Of a stretch of DNA of 64,000 nt, positions 54,099 to 62,452 are shown in pieces (positions within the stretch are counted from its first letter, which is position 1; each line of letters begins with the position of its first letter). The position numbers were made by a program, and so were the translations under genes. The DNA is from Clostridia bacterium (GTDB lineage Bacteria > Bacillota > Peptococcia > DRI-13 > SM3-B62), in the NCBI GenBank assembly GCA_018433675.1, contig JAHDQS010000001.1, positions 207,233-271,232 on the forward strand, in the 5' to 3' direction. Under the pieces are notes generated by a model. It made no database searches, had not been told where the DNA came from, and saw only the letters and a list, made by a program, of their open reading frames with translations.

Positions 54099-56083
54099 AA
54101 ATTTCCTCCCTTTAATATTTTCTGAATACTAGCCTTTTCAATTTTATTAATGTAAAACAAAGTAATGAATGACTCCAGTAAAAAAATAATAACACCGCCA
54201 TAAACCAAATAGTATATTGTATTTAATTTGATAATTACAGCAATAATGAAAGCTATTATTACACTTAATAATGTAGCTGTGGTAGCTATATAAATTATCT
54301 TTTTATTTTTTTCAAATATGCTATATCCCATGACTTTTTTAATAGAAAGCTCTATGGCATTTACTTGATATTCAAGTTTAATAACCGTACTGATAATAAT
54401 AAATTCTAAAAGTAAAAATAAGACACTTAAAACTGTATTAATAACTAAAAGTGTTTTGGCAATTCGCCAATTGTTTTCATATTTTTCAAAAACATCTATC
54501 TTGTTATGAGTTTCATTGACTAAATCATGTTCTTCAATAAATTTATTAAATTCATCATCCGATATCTTAAACATGATGTCATCCGCATACATCCCTCTTG
54601 GTGCATCTGTATCGATTTTATAGTTAAGTTTATTAGCCTGTGTGTTGTTATAGATAATAACAGGGTTTTTTAAATGATTACTTCCTATTGCCGAAAGATC
54701 ATCTATTGCTATGATACTTACATTACTATCATAGTAAATAACATCAAAATCATAGTGAAAATCTTTACCTTCGAAGTGTTCTACCGTTTTATTTAGTTCA
54801 TCTATCATCGCAGTATTTCCCAGCAAGCGTCTGGGTAATAGAAAGTAAATATCTTTATTTAGAGAAATATCTCTCAGTTCTTTGATTTCACCGGATAAAT
54901 AATCAAAAGAATTTTTATTTGCCATAATAGTTCTGTGGCCTAATGGACTATAAATTTCAGCTATTAAAGTTGCATTGAATTTTTCAAAGAATTCTCTATA
55001 AAATGTTTCCATAACATGAGCATTTTTTTCACAATAGGCTATAACTGCGCTATCATTAACTGAGCTCGTAATAATAAAGTTCGGTTTATAACATAATTGA
55101 AGGTAAGAATAGCCTTTATAATTATTAAAAAATGATTGCTGCTGATAATACTTATATGATTCAAAAATCACTCCTATATTACTGGATACAATAAATATCG
55201 TAATAATAACCGTTATTATCTTTATGACATAATTTAACGATAACAGTTTTCCAGGTATTTTTGTGTTTGAAAAAACTTCTTTTAAATTATAAAAATATAA
55301 ATTAAGAAATGTTAATGCATTTAGAAACAATAAGGTTAAAAAGAAAGTTAGGGAAATATTAAATCCGAAATAAACATAAGTAACCTTTGATAAGGAAAGA
55401 ATTATTACGATAAAAATTAATGAAAAAACTAAGCTGTCTAATACAATATTTTTCCAAACAATATTTCCTATTTTCTCCCCCATTGTAATTTTAATGACGT
55501 TTTCCTTCTTTTGTAAGATGCCGTCATAAAAAGATAACAGCAAAATAGTAACAGTAATGAGCAACCATATAAATACCATATTATAGGTCAAACTTTTATC
55601 AATATGACCTTCTTGCGGAATATTACCCGCATACTTATTTACCAAATCCCTTTTAAACTGGCGAACTTGCTCTTTGTTGCCATTTACATAAAAATCATGA
55701 ATGTTTTCAATCCCGGGCAAATTCATAATACTATTATATTTAAAGTCAACGCTTCCACAAAAAAGACTTGTATACTTCTTTTCAAATATATTTTTATTTC
55801 TTTTTATATATTCTTCAATACCTGGTGTTCCATAAATATTAATTTCAGTATAAAGAGTGCTGTAAAAAGAAGCTGTATATGCAAATACATCAACCTTATT
55901 ACGGGCTGCCGAATTAACAATATCATTTATCATTTCTTCAGGAGCAGTATCTTCTTGCAGGTATAATGAAGTATTATAGAAACTTCTATAAAAATCATTT
56001 ATATAAAAAATATGACTTTCACCTATAATCAACATACCTAAAAATATAATAAAAAAACAAGAAATATACTTAATTCTTTTCAA
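54095..56083 (-). CDS. Bacteriocin-associated integral membrane protein (DUF1430/lactococcin-972 type permease)
   Basis: A 662-residue permease. One N-terminal helix (~6-26) is followed by an outside domain (~30-165), four helices (~165-305), a second large outside domain (~310-550) and three C-terminal helices (~560-655). The seven-to-eight-helix layout and the YIYNI/IYSPLGHRTIMANK-like loop match the bact_immun_7tm family encoded beside lactococcin-972-like precursors. It is thought to give export or immunity. Start TTG at 56083 behind AGGGGGAT. The precursor gene upstream is broken by an IS element (see separate entry), so the transporter may now be an orphan. Confidence 0.83.
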   Translation of the reverse strand: MKRIKYISCFFIIFLGMLIIGESHIFYINDFYRSFYNTSLYLQEDTAPEEMINDIVNSAARNKVDVFAYTASFYSTLYTEINIYGTPGIEEYIKRNKNIFEKKYTSLFCGSVDFKYNSIMNLPGIENIHDFYVNGNKEQVRQFKRDLVNKYAGNIPQEGHIDKSLTYNMVFIWLLITVTILLLSFYDGILQKKENVIKITMGEKIGNIVWKNIVLDSLVFSLIFIVIILSLSKVTYVYFGFNISLTFFLTLLFLNALTFLNLYFYNLKEVFSNTKIPGKLLSLNYVIKIITVIITIFIVSSNIGVIFESYKYYQQQSFFNNYKGYSYLQLCYKPNFIITSSVNDSAVIAYCEKNAHVMETFYREFFEKFNATLIAEIYSPLGHRTIMANKNSFDYLSGEIKELRDISLNKDIYFLLPRRLLGNTAMIDELNKTVEHFEGKDFHYDFDVIYYDSNVSIIAIDDLSAIGSNHLKNPVIIYNNTQANKLNYKIDTDAPRGMYADDIMFKISDDEFNKFIEEHDLVNETHNKIDVFEKYENNWRIAKTLLVINTVLSVLFLLLEFIIISTVIKLEYQVNAIELSIKKVMGYSIFEKNKKIIYIATTATLLSVIIAFIIAVIIKLNTIYYLVYGGVIIFLLESFITLFYINKIEKASIQKILKGGNL

Positions 56084-56217
56084 GAATTATCCCCCTAACT
56101 CAATAACTGAAATGTAATAACCAATTTTAATTGAAACCCTCCAATATGTTGAAATCAGATACCATGAGATTTTAACATATTGAAGGGTTAAACTTTAAAA
56201 ATTCATATTACATGCTG

Positions 56218-56304
56218 TTAATAGTACATGTAATAATATACCGGTGATCCAGAATGTACAACATCTACATTAGCCCAACTTCCTGCATCAGCTTTAGCCC
56301 CCTG
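56218..56304 (-). pseudogene. 3' remnant of a lactococcin-972-like bacteriocin precursor, truncated by an IS element
   Basis: On the minus strand, from the IS edge at 56304 to the stop at 56218-56220, the frame reads QGAKADAGSWANVDV, then VHSGSPVYYYMYY. This matches the end of lactococcin 972 family peptides: a QG-x-AGxWA-x-V segment and a final run of tyrosines and aromatic residues (lactococcin 972 ends in ASFYYNFW). The upstream part with the signal peptide is missing, and no suitable signal-peptide frame is seen on the other side of the IS. The remnant is 134 bp before the transporter operon on the same strand, exactly where the precursor should be. Confidence 0.75.
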
Positions 56305-56373
56305 TGTCAGAATAGTTGTCATAGGGCTTCAAGAAATGTATAGTGAGCTAAGAGGAATCAAAGGAGGAAGCAC

Positions 56374-56871
56374 ATGGCTCGTTATACAAAAGAATTCAAA
56401 AGTACCATTATTCAGCGGATGATGCCACCGCAAAATGAATCGGCCGAGGCCATTTCCAGAGAAAGCGGAATTCCAGAAGGAACACTATACACTTGGAAGA
56501 AAACAGCCAGAAGCAAAGGCTATGCCATGCCGGCAGGCGAGCAAGAATCAGAACGCTGGAGTGCTAAGGATAAATTTCTAATCGTTGTTGAAAGTGTTGG
56601 CCTGAGCGAAGCAGAACTATCTGAGTTTTGCCGGAGCAAGGGGCTATATGTAGAGCAAGTACAAAGCTGGCGAGATGCCTGTATGCAAGCTAACGGCGGT
56701 GTAGCCCAAAGGCTCACGGAACTCCAGAAAGACTTGCGCAAGAAAGAGAAAGAAAACAAGAAGCTCGAACAAGAACTTCGAAGAAAAGAAGCCGCTCTGG
56801 CTGAAACTGCCGCCCTTTTGGTACTACGAAAAAAAGCAAATGCGATTTGGGGGGACGGCGAGGACGTCTAA
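56374..56871 (+). CDS. IS3-family transposase OrfA
   Basis: A 165-residue protein. The N-terminal helix-turn-helix (YTKEFKSTIIQRMM, then SAEAISRESGIPEGTLYTWKK, residues ~4-45) binds the IS ends, and the C-terminus has a charged coiled coil (RKKEKENKKLEQELRRKE, ~115-145) for multimerisation. Start ATG behind AAAGGAGG. An A7G run at 56829-56836 near its end lies where a -1 frameshift would fuse it to OrfB. Confidence 0.88.
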   Translation: MARYTKEFKSTIIQRMMPPQNESAEAISRESGIPEGTLYTWKKTARSKGYAMPAGEQESERWSAKDKFLIVVESVGLSEAELSEFCRSKGLYVEQVQSWRDACMQANGGVAQRLTELQKDLRKKEKENKKLEQELRRKEAALAETAALLVLRKKANAIWGDGEDV

Positions 56872-57935
56872 TCAGCGCCTCAGATCGCCAGACAGCAATC
56901 AAGCTGATAGAAGAAGCAGTACATGCCGGAGCCCGTCAGGTGAAGGCATGTGATGAACTTGGTATTAGTTTTCGTACCCTGCAGCGATGGCGAGATGAAT
57001 CTACCCCCTTGGAAGATCAACGACCCCATGCCAAACGATCTGAACCCATCAATAAACTTAGCGAAGCTGAAAGAAAAGAAATTCTGAACACCTGTAACCA
57101 AGTAGAGTTTCGAAGTCTACCACCCAGTCAAATAGTGCCCATCCTGGCCGACCGCAACATTTATATCGGCTCTGAATCCAGCTTTTATCGGATTTTGAGA
57201 GCAAATAATCAACAACATCATCGTGGTAAAAGCAAGGAACCCAACGTACGACCCATCTCCACGCATAGCGCAACTGGCCCAAATGAAGTTTGGATGTGGG
57301 ATATTACCTGGCTGCCTGGTCCAGCAAAAGGTGTCTATTACTATCTCTATTTGATTCTGGATCTTTACAGTAGAAAGATTATCGCTTGGGAGATTTGGAA
57401 AGAAGAATCAGCCCATAATGCCAGCGTGCTAGTACGCCGAGGCATTATGTCCGAAAAGCGTTCAGTGTCCCTGAAGCCACTAGTTCTTCATTCAGATAAT
57501 GGCAGCCCGATGAAAGGCGCATCACTTTTAGAAACCTTGTACACATTAGGTATCACTCCTTCCAGAAGTCGCCCCAGAGTCAGCAATGACAATCCTTATG
57601 CCGAATCCATCTTTAGAACCTGTAAATATCGTCCTGAGTTTCCGTCAAAAGGCTTTGTCACTTTGGATGCTGCTAGGGAATGGGTTTTATCCTTCGTTAG
57701 GTGGTACAATCGGGAACACCGTTACAGTGGACTCAATTTTCTAACCCCTGAACAAAGACATACTGGCAAGGATAAAGAGATATTTGAAAGTCGACGAAAA
57801 GGATATGAATCGGCGAAATTAGCTCATCCGGAGCGATGGTCCGGAAACATCAGAGACTGGAGTCTTGATGATACTGTTTGGCTCAATCCAGAGCGTGTTC
57901 GCCAGGAAAAAAACATGGATAAATTAACTTCTTAG
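56847..57935 (+). CDS. IS3-family transposase OrfB (DDE integrase)
   Basis: A 362-residue DDE transposase in the -1 frame relative to orfA, overlapping its end by 25 bases. Residues ~35-60 form a second HTH (ACDELGISFRTLQRWRDES). The rve domain has MWDITWLPG (first Asp), LHSDNGSPM (second Asp) and NPYAESIFRTCKYR (Glu), all three catalytic positions intact, and FVRWYNREHRYSGLN near the end. The frame is open back to the slippery A7G run, so the active form is probably the OrfAB fusion. No stops or frameshifts are seen, so the element may still move. Confidence 0.9.
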   Translation: MGGRRGRLISASDRQTAIKLIEEAVHAGARQVKACDELGISFRTLQRWRDESTPLEDQRPHAKRSEPINKLSEAERKEILNTCNQVEFRSLPPSQIVPILADRNIYIGSESSFYRILRANNQQHHRGKSKEPNVRPISTHSATGPNEVWMWDITWLPGPAKGVYYYLYLILDLYSRKIIAWEIWKEESAHNASVLVRRGIMSEKRSVSLKPLVLHSDNGSPMKGASLLETLYTLGITPSRSRPRVSNDNPYAESIFRTCKYRPEFPSKGFVTLDAAREWVLSFVRWYNREHRYSGLNFLTPEQRHTGKDKEIFESRRKGYESAKLAHPERWSGNIRDWSLDDTVWLNPERVRQEKNMDKLTS

Positions 57936-57975
57936 CACTTACATTATTTGGAGATATACGACAACTATCTTGACA

Positions 57976-58500
57976 AATACCGATATTTTAGATAATAACA
58001 TTTCTTTTAATAGTTAATCAACCCCATTTATGTAATTTTATATAATATTACATTGTATTATGGGCATGCATTTCCAATGAACTCACCATAAGATATATTT
58101 GTTCCATACAAACTATTAAGAATTTCAACTGTTCTTCATTAGCAATCATACTAAAACGTTGCATCTTTTTAACATATTATAGCAGATATAGCAACAAAAA
58201 CATGTCGGATTATGTCGAAGGCTTGTGGTTATTTTGTGGAAGACAGCTTGCGTAAATATCAGACCCAGTGCTGACCTGCATAATAAATACAATGAGATTT
58301 ATTAGTTCTGTCACACTTATTCCGAGCCGGTTTATATTACCAAGAACGGTAGGCGACTTAGTGGTTCTGATTCTGCCGGTGGAGAGTTACTTATTTGAAT
58401 TGCTAATAGAGCTATCGACTGTTCGTCGGCAACTGTTTTCGTGCAGTATGGCAATGACATATAAATCAAAAGTTCATTTAAACATTTTGTACAATAACAA
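57976..58500. other. AT-rich intergenic region right of the IS element
   Basis: Over 500 bp without a convincing gene. A 38-codon minus-strand frame (58048-58164) has a TATAAT upstream but no good ribosome site or family features. A 90-codon plus-strand frame (58268-58540) has no ribosome site and overlaps the regulatory region. The composition matches the bacteriocin operon on the other side of the IS, so it may be the left-over flank of that island. Confidence 0.5.
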
Positions 58501-58509
58501 AAGAACAAT

Positions 58510-58524
58510 TGAACAATATGTTCA
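58510..58524. promoter_or_regulatory. Palindromic candidate enhancer of the sigma-54 promoter
   Basis: TGAACA-ATA-TGTTCA lies about 105 bp upstream of the -24 box, the usual distance for binding sites of sigma-54 activators. Confidence 0.55.
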
Positions 58525-58612
58525 TGTGCAAACCGTGTAAAATTATACACTTTGTAGAAGCAATAATAAAGAAAACATGTCTATAACGCCGTTAATCCAG
58601 GAACAACAGGCT

Positions 58613-58627
58613 TGGCACGCAACTTGC
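58613..58627 (+). promoter_or_regulatory. Sigma-54 (RpoN) promoter of the CoADR/NOX-like gene
   Basis: TGGCAC (58613-58618), five bases, then TTGC (58624-58627): an exact match to the -24/-12 consensus TGGCAC-N5-TTGC. Transcription should begin near 58639, 30 bp before the start codon. A sigma-54 activator gene follows the target gene. Confidence 0.85.
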
Positions 58628-58668
58628 GTAATACATAAGATACATTCTATTTAATGTGGAGGGAAATA

Positions 58669-60027
58669 ATGGCTAAAGAAAAAGAAACAGATGTATTAAT
58701 CGTCGGAGGTTCAGCTGCAGGTTTGAGTGCGGCAAATTCAGTTCGTGCATGGTATCCAAACAAGAGGGTTGCCGTTGTACGAAACGTTTCATACACGGTG
58801 ATCCCATGCGGTATCCCTTATATTTATGGAGTTCTTAATTCGGTGGAAGAAGACAAGATTCCTGATGAAGGTTTTTTAAAAAACGGGATAAAATTCATTA
58901 TCAACGAAGTGGTTGATATTGATCGGAAAAAGCGGACGGCGGAATTTGCTGACGGGAGTAAAATAAAATATGAAAGGTTAGTAATGGCCGTTGGCTCAAA
59001 GCCGGTGATTCCGCCTATTGCCGGTACAAATCTCAGCAATGTATTCCCTGTCCTTAAGGATCCTGCATATCTGCAAGGGATAGAAGAATCCTTAAAGGGG
59101 AGTGAGGATGTGGTGATAATCGGCGGGGGCTTTATTGGTGTTGAAATGGCAGAACAAATCAGGCACAAGGGTAACTGCAATGTGACGCTGATAGAAGCCT
59201 TGCCTCGTTGCTTAATGTCGTGTGAAGAAGAAATTGGCATCAAGATAGAACAAGAGTTGAGAACCCTGGGGGTTGACGTTCTTACCGATACCTCGGTAGA
59301 GGCTATTTCCGGTGACGGAAAGGTGGAAGAGGTTCAACTTTCCAATGGGGGAAGTATCAAGGCAGATGTAGTGATATTAGGGATTGGCGCTGCTCCTAAT
59401 ACGGAGATGGCGGAAAAAATCGGGCTGAAATTTGATAAAAGATTAGGGATAATTGTTGATGAGTACATGAGAACAAGTGATGAGAATATTTTTTCTTGCG
59501 GGGACTGCTGTACAAAAGTTTCGGCGATTACTCACAAACAGACACCCGTTCGTTTGGCTTCTGTTTCGGCGCTGGAGGGTAAGATTGCCGGTAGTAATCT
59601 GTACAAACTTAATCAGAAGTCCCGTGGTGTTGTAGGTGCTTTTACCACTAAAGTAGGGAACGTATCGGTAGGAACGGCGGGCTTCACGAAAAAAATGTGC
59701 AGAGATAACAATATCGACTATTATGAAGGGGAAATAACAGCGCCTGATCGACACCCAGGATATTTACAGGGTTGTACTGCTGAGACAATAGTAAAATTAA
59801 TATTTGAAAAGGAGACCGATGCGCTGATTGGCGGACATGTTATTGGAGGGATGCAGGCCGCAGACATGACGAATATTCTGGCCTTGGCCGTTCAGCAAGG
59901 CGTGACGGTAAACGAGATATCTTGTATTCAATACGCCACCCATCCGTTGCTTACAGGATCACCGTTGGTGTATCAAGTGATGTGGGCGGCGGAGAATGCT
60001 CTGTTAACCCAACAAAAAGCGATTTAG
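58669..60027 (+). CDS. FAD/NAD(P)H oxidoreductase of the CoA-disulfide reductase/NADH oxidase family
   Basis: A 452-residue flavoprotein from the ATG at 58669 behind GGAGGG. FAD site VLIVGGSAAGLSAANSV near residues 9-25; SYTVIPCGIPYIYG places a cysteine at residue 47, the single redox cysteine of CoA-disulfide reductases, NADH oxidases and NADH peroxidases. The NAD(P)H site is VVIIGGGFIGVEMAEQI near 149-165, and a second FAD motif IFSCGDC is near 275. The C-terminal dimerisation domain ends with a CIQYATHPLLTGSP segment. It may reduce CoA disulfide, polysulfide, peroxide or O2; the family is certain, the substrate not. It is the only gene between the sigma-54 promoter and the activator gene. 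Confidence 0.9.
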   Translation: MAKEKETDVLIVGGSAAGLSAANSVRAWYPNKRVAVVRNVSYTVIPCGIPYIYGVLNSVEEDKIPDEGFLKNGIKFIINEVVDIDRKKRTAEFADGSKIKYERLVMAVGSKPVIPPIAGTNLSNVFPVLKDPAYLQGIEESLKGSEDVVIIGGGFIGVEMAEQIRHKGNCNVTLIEALPRCLMSCEEEIGIKIEQELRTLGVDVLTDTSVEAISGDGKVEEVQLSNGGSIKADVVILGIGAAPNTEMAEKIGLKFDKRLGIIVDEYMRTSDENIFSCGDCCTKVSAITHKQTPVRLASVSALEGKIAGSNLYKLNQKSRGVVGAFTTKVGNVSVGTAGFTKKMCRDNNIDYYEGEITAPDRHPGYLQGCTAETIVKLIFEKETDALIGGHVIGGMQAADMTNILALAVQQGVTVNEISCIQYATHPLLTGSPLVYQVMWAAENALLTQQKAI

Positions 60028-60083
60028 TATATTCTATGGTATAATTGAAAGCAAAACTTTGGCCCCCATTAGGAGGGATATCC

Positions 60084-61823
60084 GTGAATAAGGAAGAGTA
60101 TCTAATAGGCGTAAAAGCTAAAGACGCGGTGATCAAAGATGTCATTAAGGTAGGCTTGGATACTACTGTTGATGAGTTAAAGGAAATCATGCTGTTTAAG
60201 AGCAAAGAAGAGGTTCTGGTAACGGATGAGGGAAAAATCGTTGGTATTATTACAAAAAACGATTTAGCCAGAAAAATAGCAGGAGGGATAAAACCGAGAA
60301 CAAAAATAAGCCGCTTAATGACACCAGGCGTTTTTGAGGTGCATCCGGAAAGCAACATTCAAGAGGTAAGGCGGGAGCTTGCAGAAAGAGATATTAATAG
60401 AGCTCCGGTGATTGATGATGACAAAAAAGTTGTCGGGATGCTGACGGTAAACTCCACTTGTGACTGCTTCTCAAAACGGCTGGAGGATGCGGTTAGGTTT
60501 TTGCAGACTGTATTTGACGCTATAAATGAGGCTGTTTTAGTGCTTGACAGCACAGGAAGGATAAAGTATTGGAACAACACAGCTACGGAAGTGTTGAGAG
60601 ACAGCATGCTGCTCGATAATCATGTAAAAGAGTATTTGCCGGAGGAGATTATAGAGATCATACTCAATGCGGACAGACCGACGAGCAAATTGTTTTTTCA
60701 TGATAAAGCCGACAAGTATTATATATTAAGTGTGCGTTCCACCGGCAGTTTAAAAAACTTCAACGGGATAATAGTAAATTTCAAGGATGTAACCCAGCTT
60801 TTTGAGTTGAAGCATAAATTAGATAGTACAAGTGGAAAATTAATGTATATTGAGGATCAGTATGAGAGGATTATTCACGATTCTTCGAGCTTTGGCGAGC
60901 TGATTTATATCAGCAAAACAGTAGAGGACATAGCGGTGCTGGCTGAAAAGGTTTCGAAAACGGATGCCACGGTTCTAATCACAGGGGAGAGCGGGACAGG
61001 GAAAGAACTGTTGGCGAATGCTATTCACCAAAACAGCTTGCGTGCGGATAAGCCGTTCATTAAGATCAACTGCAGCACCATTCCTCATAATCTTGCGGAA
61101 AGTGAGCTTTTTGGCTTTGAGAAAGGTTCGTTTACCGGTGCAATCGGGAAAAAGAAGGGGATATTTGAAGCTGCGGATCAGGGTACGATCTTTTTGGATG
61201 AGATTACTGAAATGCCGTTAGATATGCAGGCCAAGCTTTTAAGGGTCTTGCAGGAAAAGACTTTTTATAAAGTTGGTGGTATTCGACCCCAGGAAGTGGA
61301 TGTCAGGGTAATAGCGGCTACTAACAGGGAACTGGAGGAGTTAATAGCCAAAGGTCTATTTCGGGAAGACCTTTTTTACCGCTTGAATGTTATAAAAATA
61401 AACATTCCTCCGTTGAGAGACCGAAAAGAAGACATCCCGTATTTGATTAGTGAGTATTTGAATTACTACAAAAAGAAATACTCAAGAAGCATTGACTCTA
61501 TTCAGCCGGAGGTAATAAACATCCTTGAAAACTACAATTATCCGGGAAACGTCAGGGAACTGAGGAACATAATGGAGAGAATGACCATTCTGGCTGAGGA
61601 TGGCGAAATAACAGTTTCTTTGTTGCCGAACTATATACAACAAAACCAAGGGGATTCAAGGAAGGGAGGAGAGATTTTTAAAGCTTCGGTCATAGAAGAT
61701 GAGAAGCTGCAGATAAGCAATGCCCTGAGGGCGGCAAAGTATAATAAAACAAAGGCGGCCACAAGCCTGAACATCTCCAGAGGCACGCTTTATAATAAAA
61801 TGAAAAAATATAATTTAAACTAA
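60084..61823 (+). CDS. Sigma-54-dependent activator with CBS pair and PAS domain
   Basis: A 579-residue enhancer-binding protein. It starts at the GTG at 60084 behind AGGAGGG. Two CBS domains (~8-125) can bind adenine nucleotides or SAM, a PAS domain follows (~140-235), then the AAA+ domain (~270-505) with GESGTGKELLANAIHQ (Walker A), GSFTGA (a common variant of the sigma-54-contacting GAFTGA loop) and a GTIFLDEI Walker B. The C-terminal Fis-type HTH is NKTKAATSLNISRGTLYNKM (~550-570). It almost certainly drives the sigma-54 promoter 1.4 kb upstream; the CBS pair suggests control by cellular energy or CoA/SAM status. Confidence 0.93.
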   Translation: MNKEEYLIGVKAKDAVIKDVIKVGLDTTVDELKEIMLFKSKEEVLVTDEGKIVGIITKNDLARKIAGGIKPRTKISRLMTPGVFEVHPESNIQEVRRELAERDINRAPVIDDDKKVVGMLTVNSTCDCFSKRLEDAVRFLQTVFDAINEAVLVLDSTGRIKYWNNTATEVLRDSMLLDNHVKEYLPEEIIEIILNADRPTSKLFFHDKADKYYILSVRSTGSLKNFNGIIVNFKDVTQLFELKHKLDSTSGKLMYIEDQYERIIHDSSSFGELIYISKTVEDIAVLAEKVSKTDATVLITGESGTGKELLANAIHQNSLRADKPFIKINCSTIPHNLAESELFGFEKGSFTGAIGKKKGIFEAADQGTIFLDEITEMPLDMQAKLLRVLQEKTFYKVGGIRPQEVDVRVIAATNRELEELIAKGLFREDLFYRLNVIKINIPPLRDRKEDIPYLISEYLNYYKKKYSRSIDSIQPEVINILENYNYPGNVRELRNIMERMTILAEDGEITVSLLPNYIQQNQGDSRKGGEIFKASVIEDEKLQISNALRAAKYNKTKAATSLNISRGTLYNKMKKYNLN

Positions 61824-61857
61824 TATTCGGGTGTACTGTTTATTTCATTTTCCATCA

Positions 61858-61900
61858 AGTCAAAAAAACAGAGCCACGGCGTCAAATTCCATGGCTCCAG
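61858..61900 (-). terminator. Terminator of the minus-strand YwfO/YwgA operon
   Basis: Read on the minus strand, GAGCCATGG and CCGTGGCTC pair (one G-U) around about 9 bases and are followed by GTTTTTTT. Confidence 0.8.
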
Positions 61901-61930
61901 AAGCGCTCTATAATTTTGAATACATTATAG

Positions 61931-62452
61931 CTAGTAAAGGATTGGTTTATTAAAATAAGAAAATTTCTCCAGCGAATCTTGAATTTGTGGTCTGGAATAT
62001 TTTGAACCTTTGATCTTTCGCACTCCACTAATTATACTCTCTTTTGTTTTATCTTGTGAATGATTATAGGTATATATAGCTGTTGTCAGCAATTCCAGTT
62101 CTGATGGGGATTGACCTTTAAAATGCTCTATCAACTCAGCTATTGTCTTTTGTTGTTCGTCTGATAAACCATGAGGCTCAACTATAAAGTTTTTTTCATT
62201 TAAACTCATCAAATGGGAATAACCAGAATAATCAAATTCTATCACCCCATCCGCACTCAGAAAAGAGGTTTCCGCATCTAAAGTATCACTATAAGGACCA
62301 TAAAAATGCAAACCGTACTCAAAACCTAAATCAATGCCTTTTTGTTCAATAAGAAACACGATTTTCTGTAAAGCTTTCTTGCCCGGTTTTTTTCCCCATA
62401 TGTCATTTATTTTCTTTATTATATATGCTACATTGTTCGGAAGACTAGTCAT
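61931..62452 (-). CDS. ywgA: YwgA-like protein
   Basis: A 173-residue soluble protein resembling B. subtilis YwgA, with KKALQKIVFLIEQKGIDLGFEYGLHFYGPYSD at residues ~25-55, a helix-rich fold that also occurs in SocA/Panacea-type proteins. The function is unknown. It overlaps the HD gene by one base and shares its promoter, the same pair as ywfO-ywgA in Bacillus. The ATG follows GGAGGAGATG. Naming is by resemblance only. Confidence 0.7.
   Translation of the reverse strand: MTSLPNNVAYIIKKINDIWGKKPGKKALQKIVFLIEQKGIDLGFEYGLHFYGPYSDTLDAETSFLSADGVIEFDYSGYSHLMSLNEKNFIVEPHGLSDEQQKTIAELIEHFKGQSPSELELLTTAIYTYNHSQDKTKESIISGVRKIKGSKYSRPQIQDSLEKFSYFNKPILY

Larger units (their letters stand above)
56305..57975 (+). 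mobile_element. IS3-family insertion sequence
   Basis: About 1671 bp bounded by inverted repeats: TGTCAGAATAGTTGTCATAG at 56305-56324 and its partner (TGTCAAGATAGTTGTCGTAT read on the minus strand, 57975-57956) agree at 16 of 20 bases. Inside are orfA and orfB in the -1 relation. No target-site duplication is evident (CCTG before, AATA after), which fits a deletion next to the element or a later rearrangement. Confidence 0.87.

Noticed and set aside
58048..58164. 38-codon minus-strand frame right of the IS, considered as the missing 5' part of the bacteriocin precursor
   Set aside because: It has no signal peptide, ends well before the IS edge and is not in line with the remnant.
58268..58540. 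90-codon frame before the sigma-54 promoter
   Set aside because: No ribosome site, odd composition, and it overlaps the candidate enhancer palindrome.
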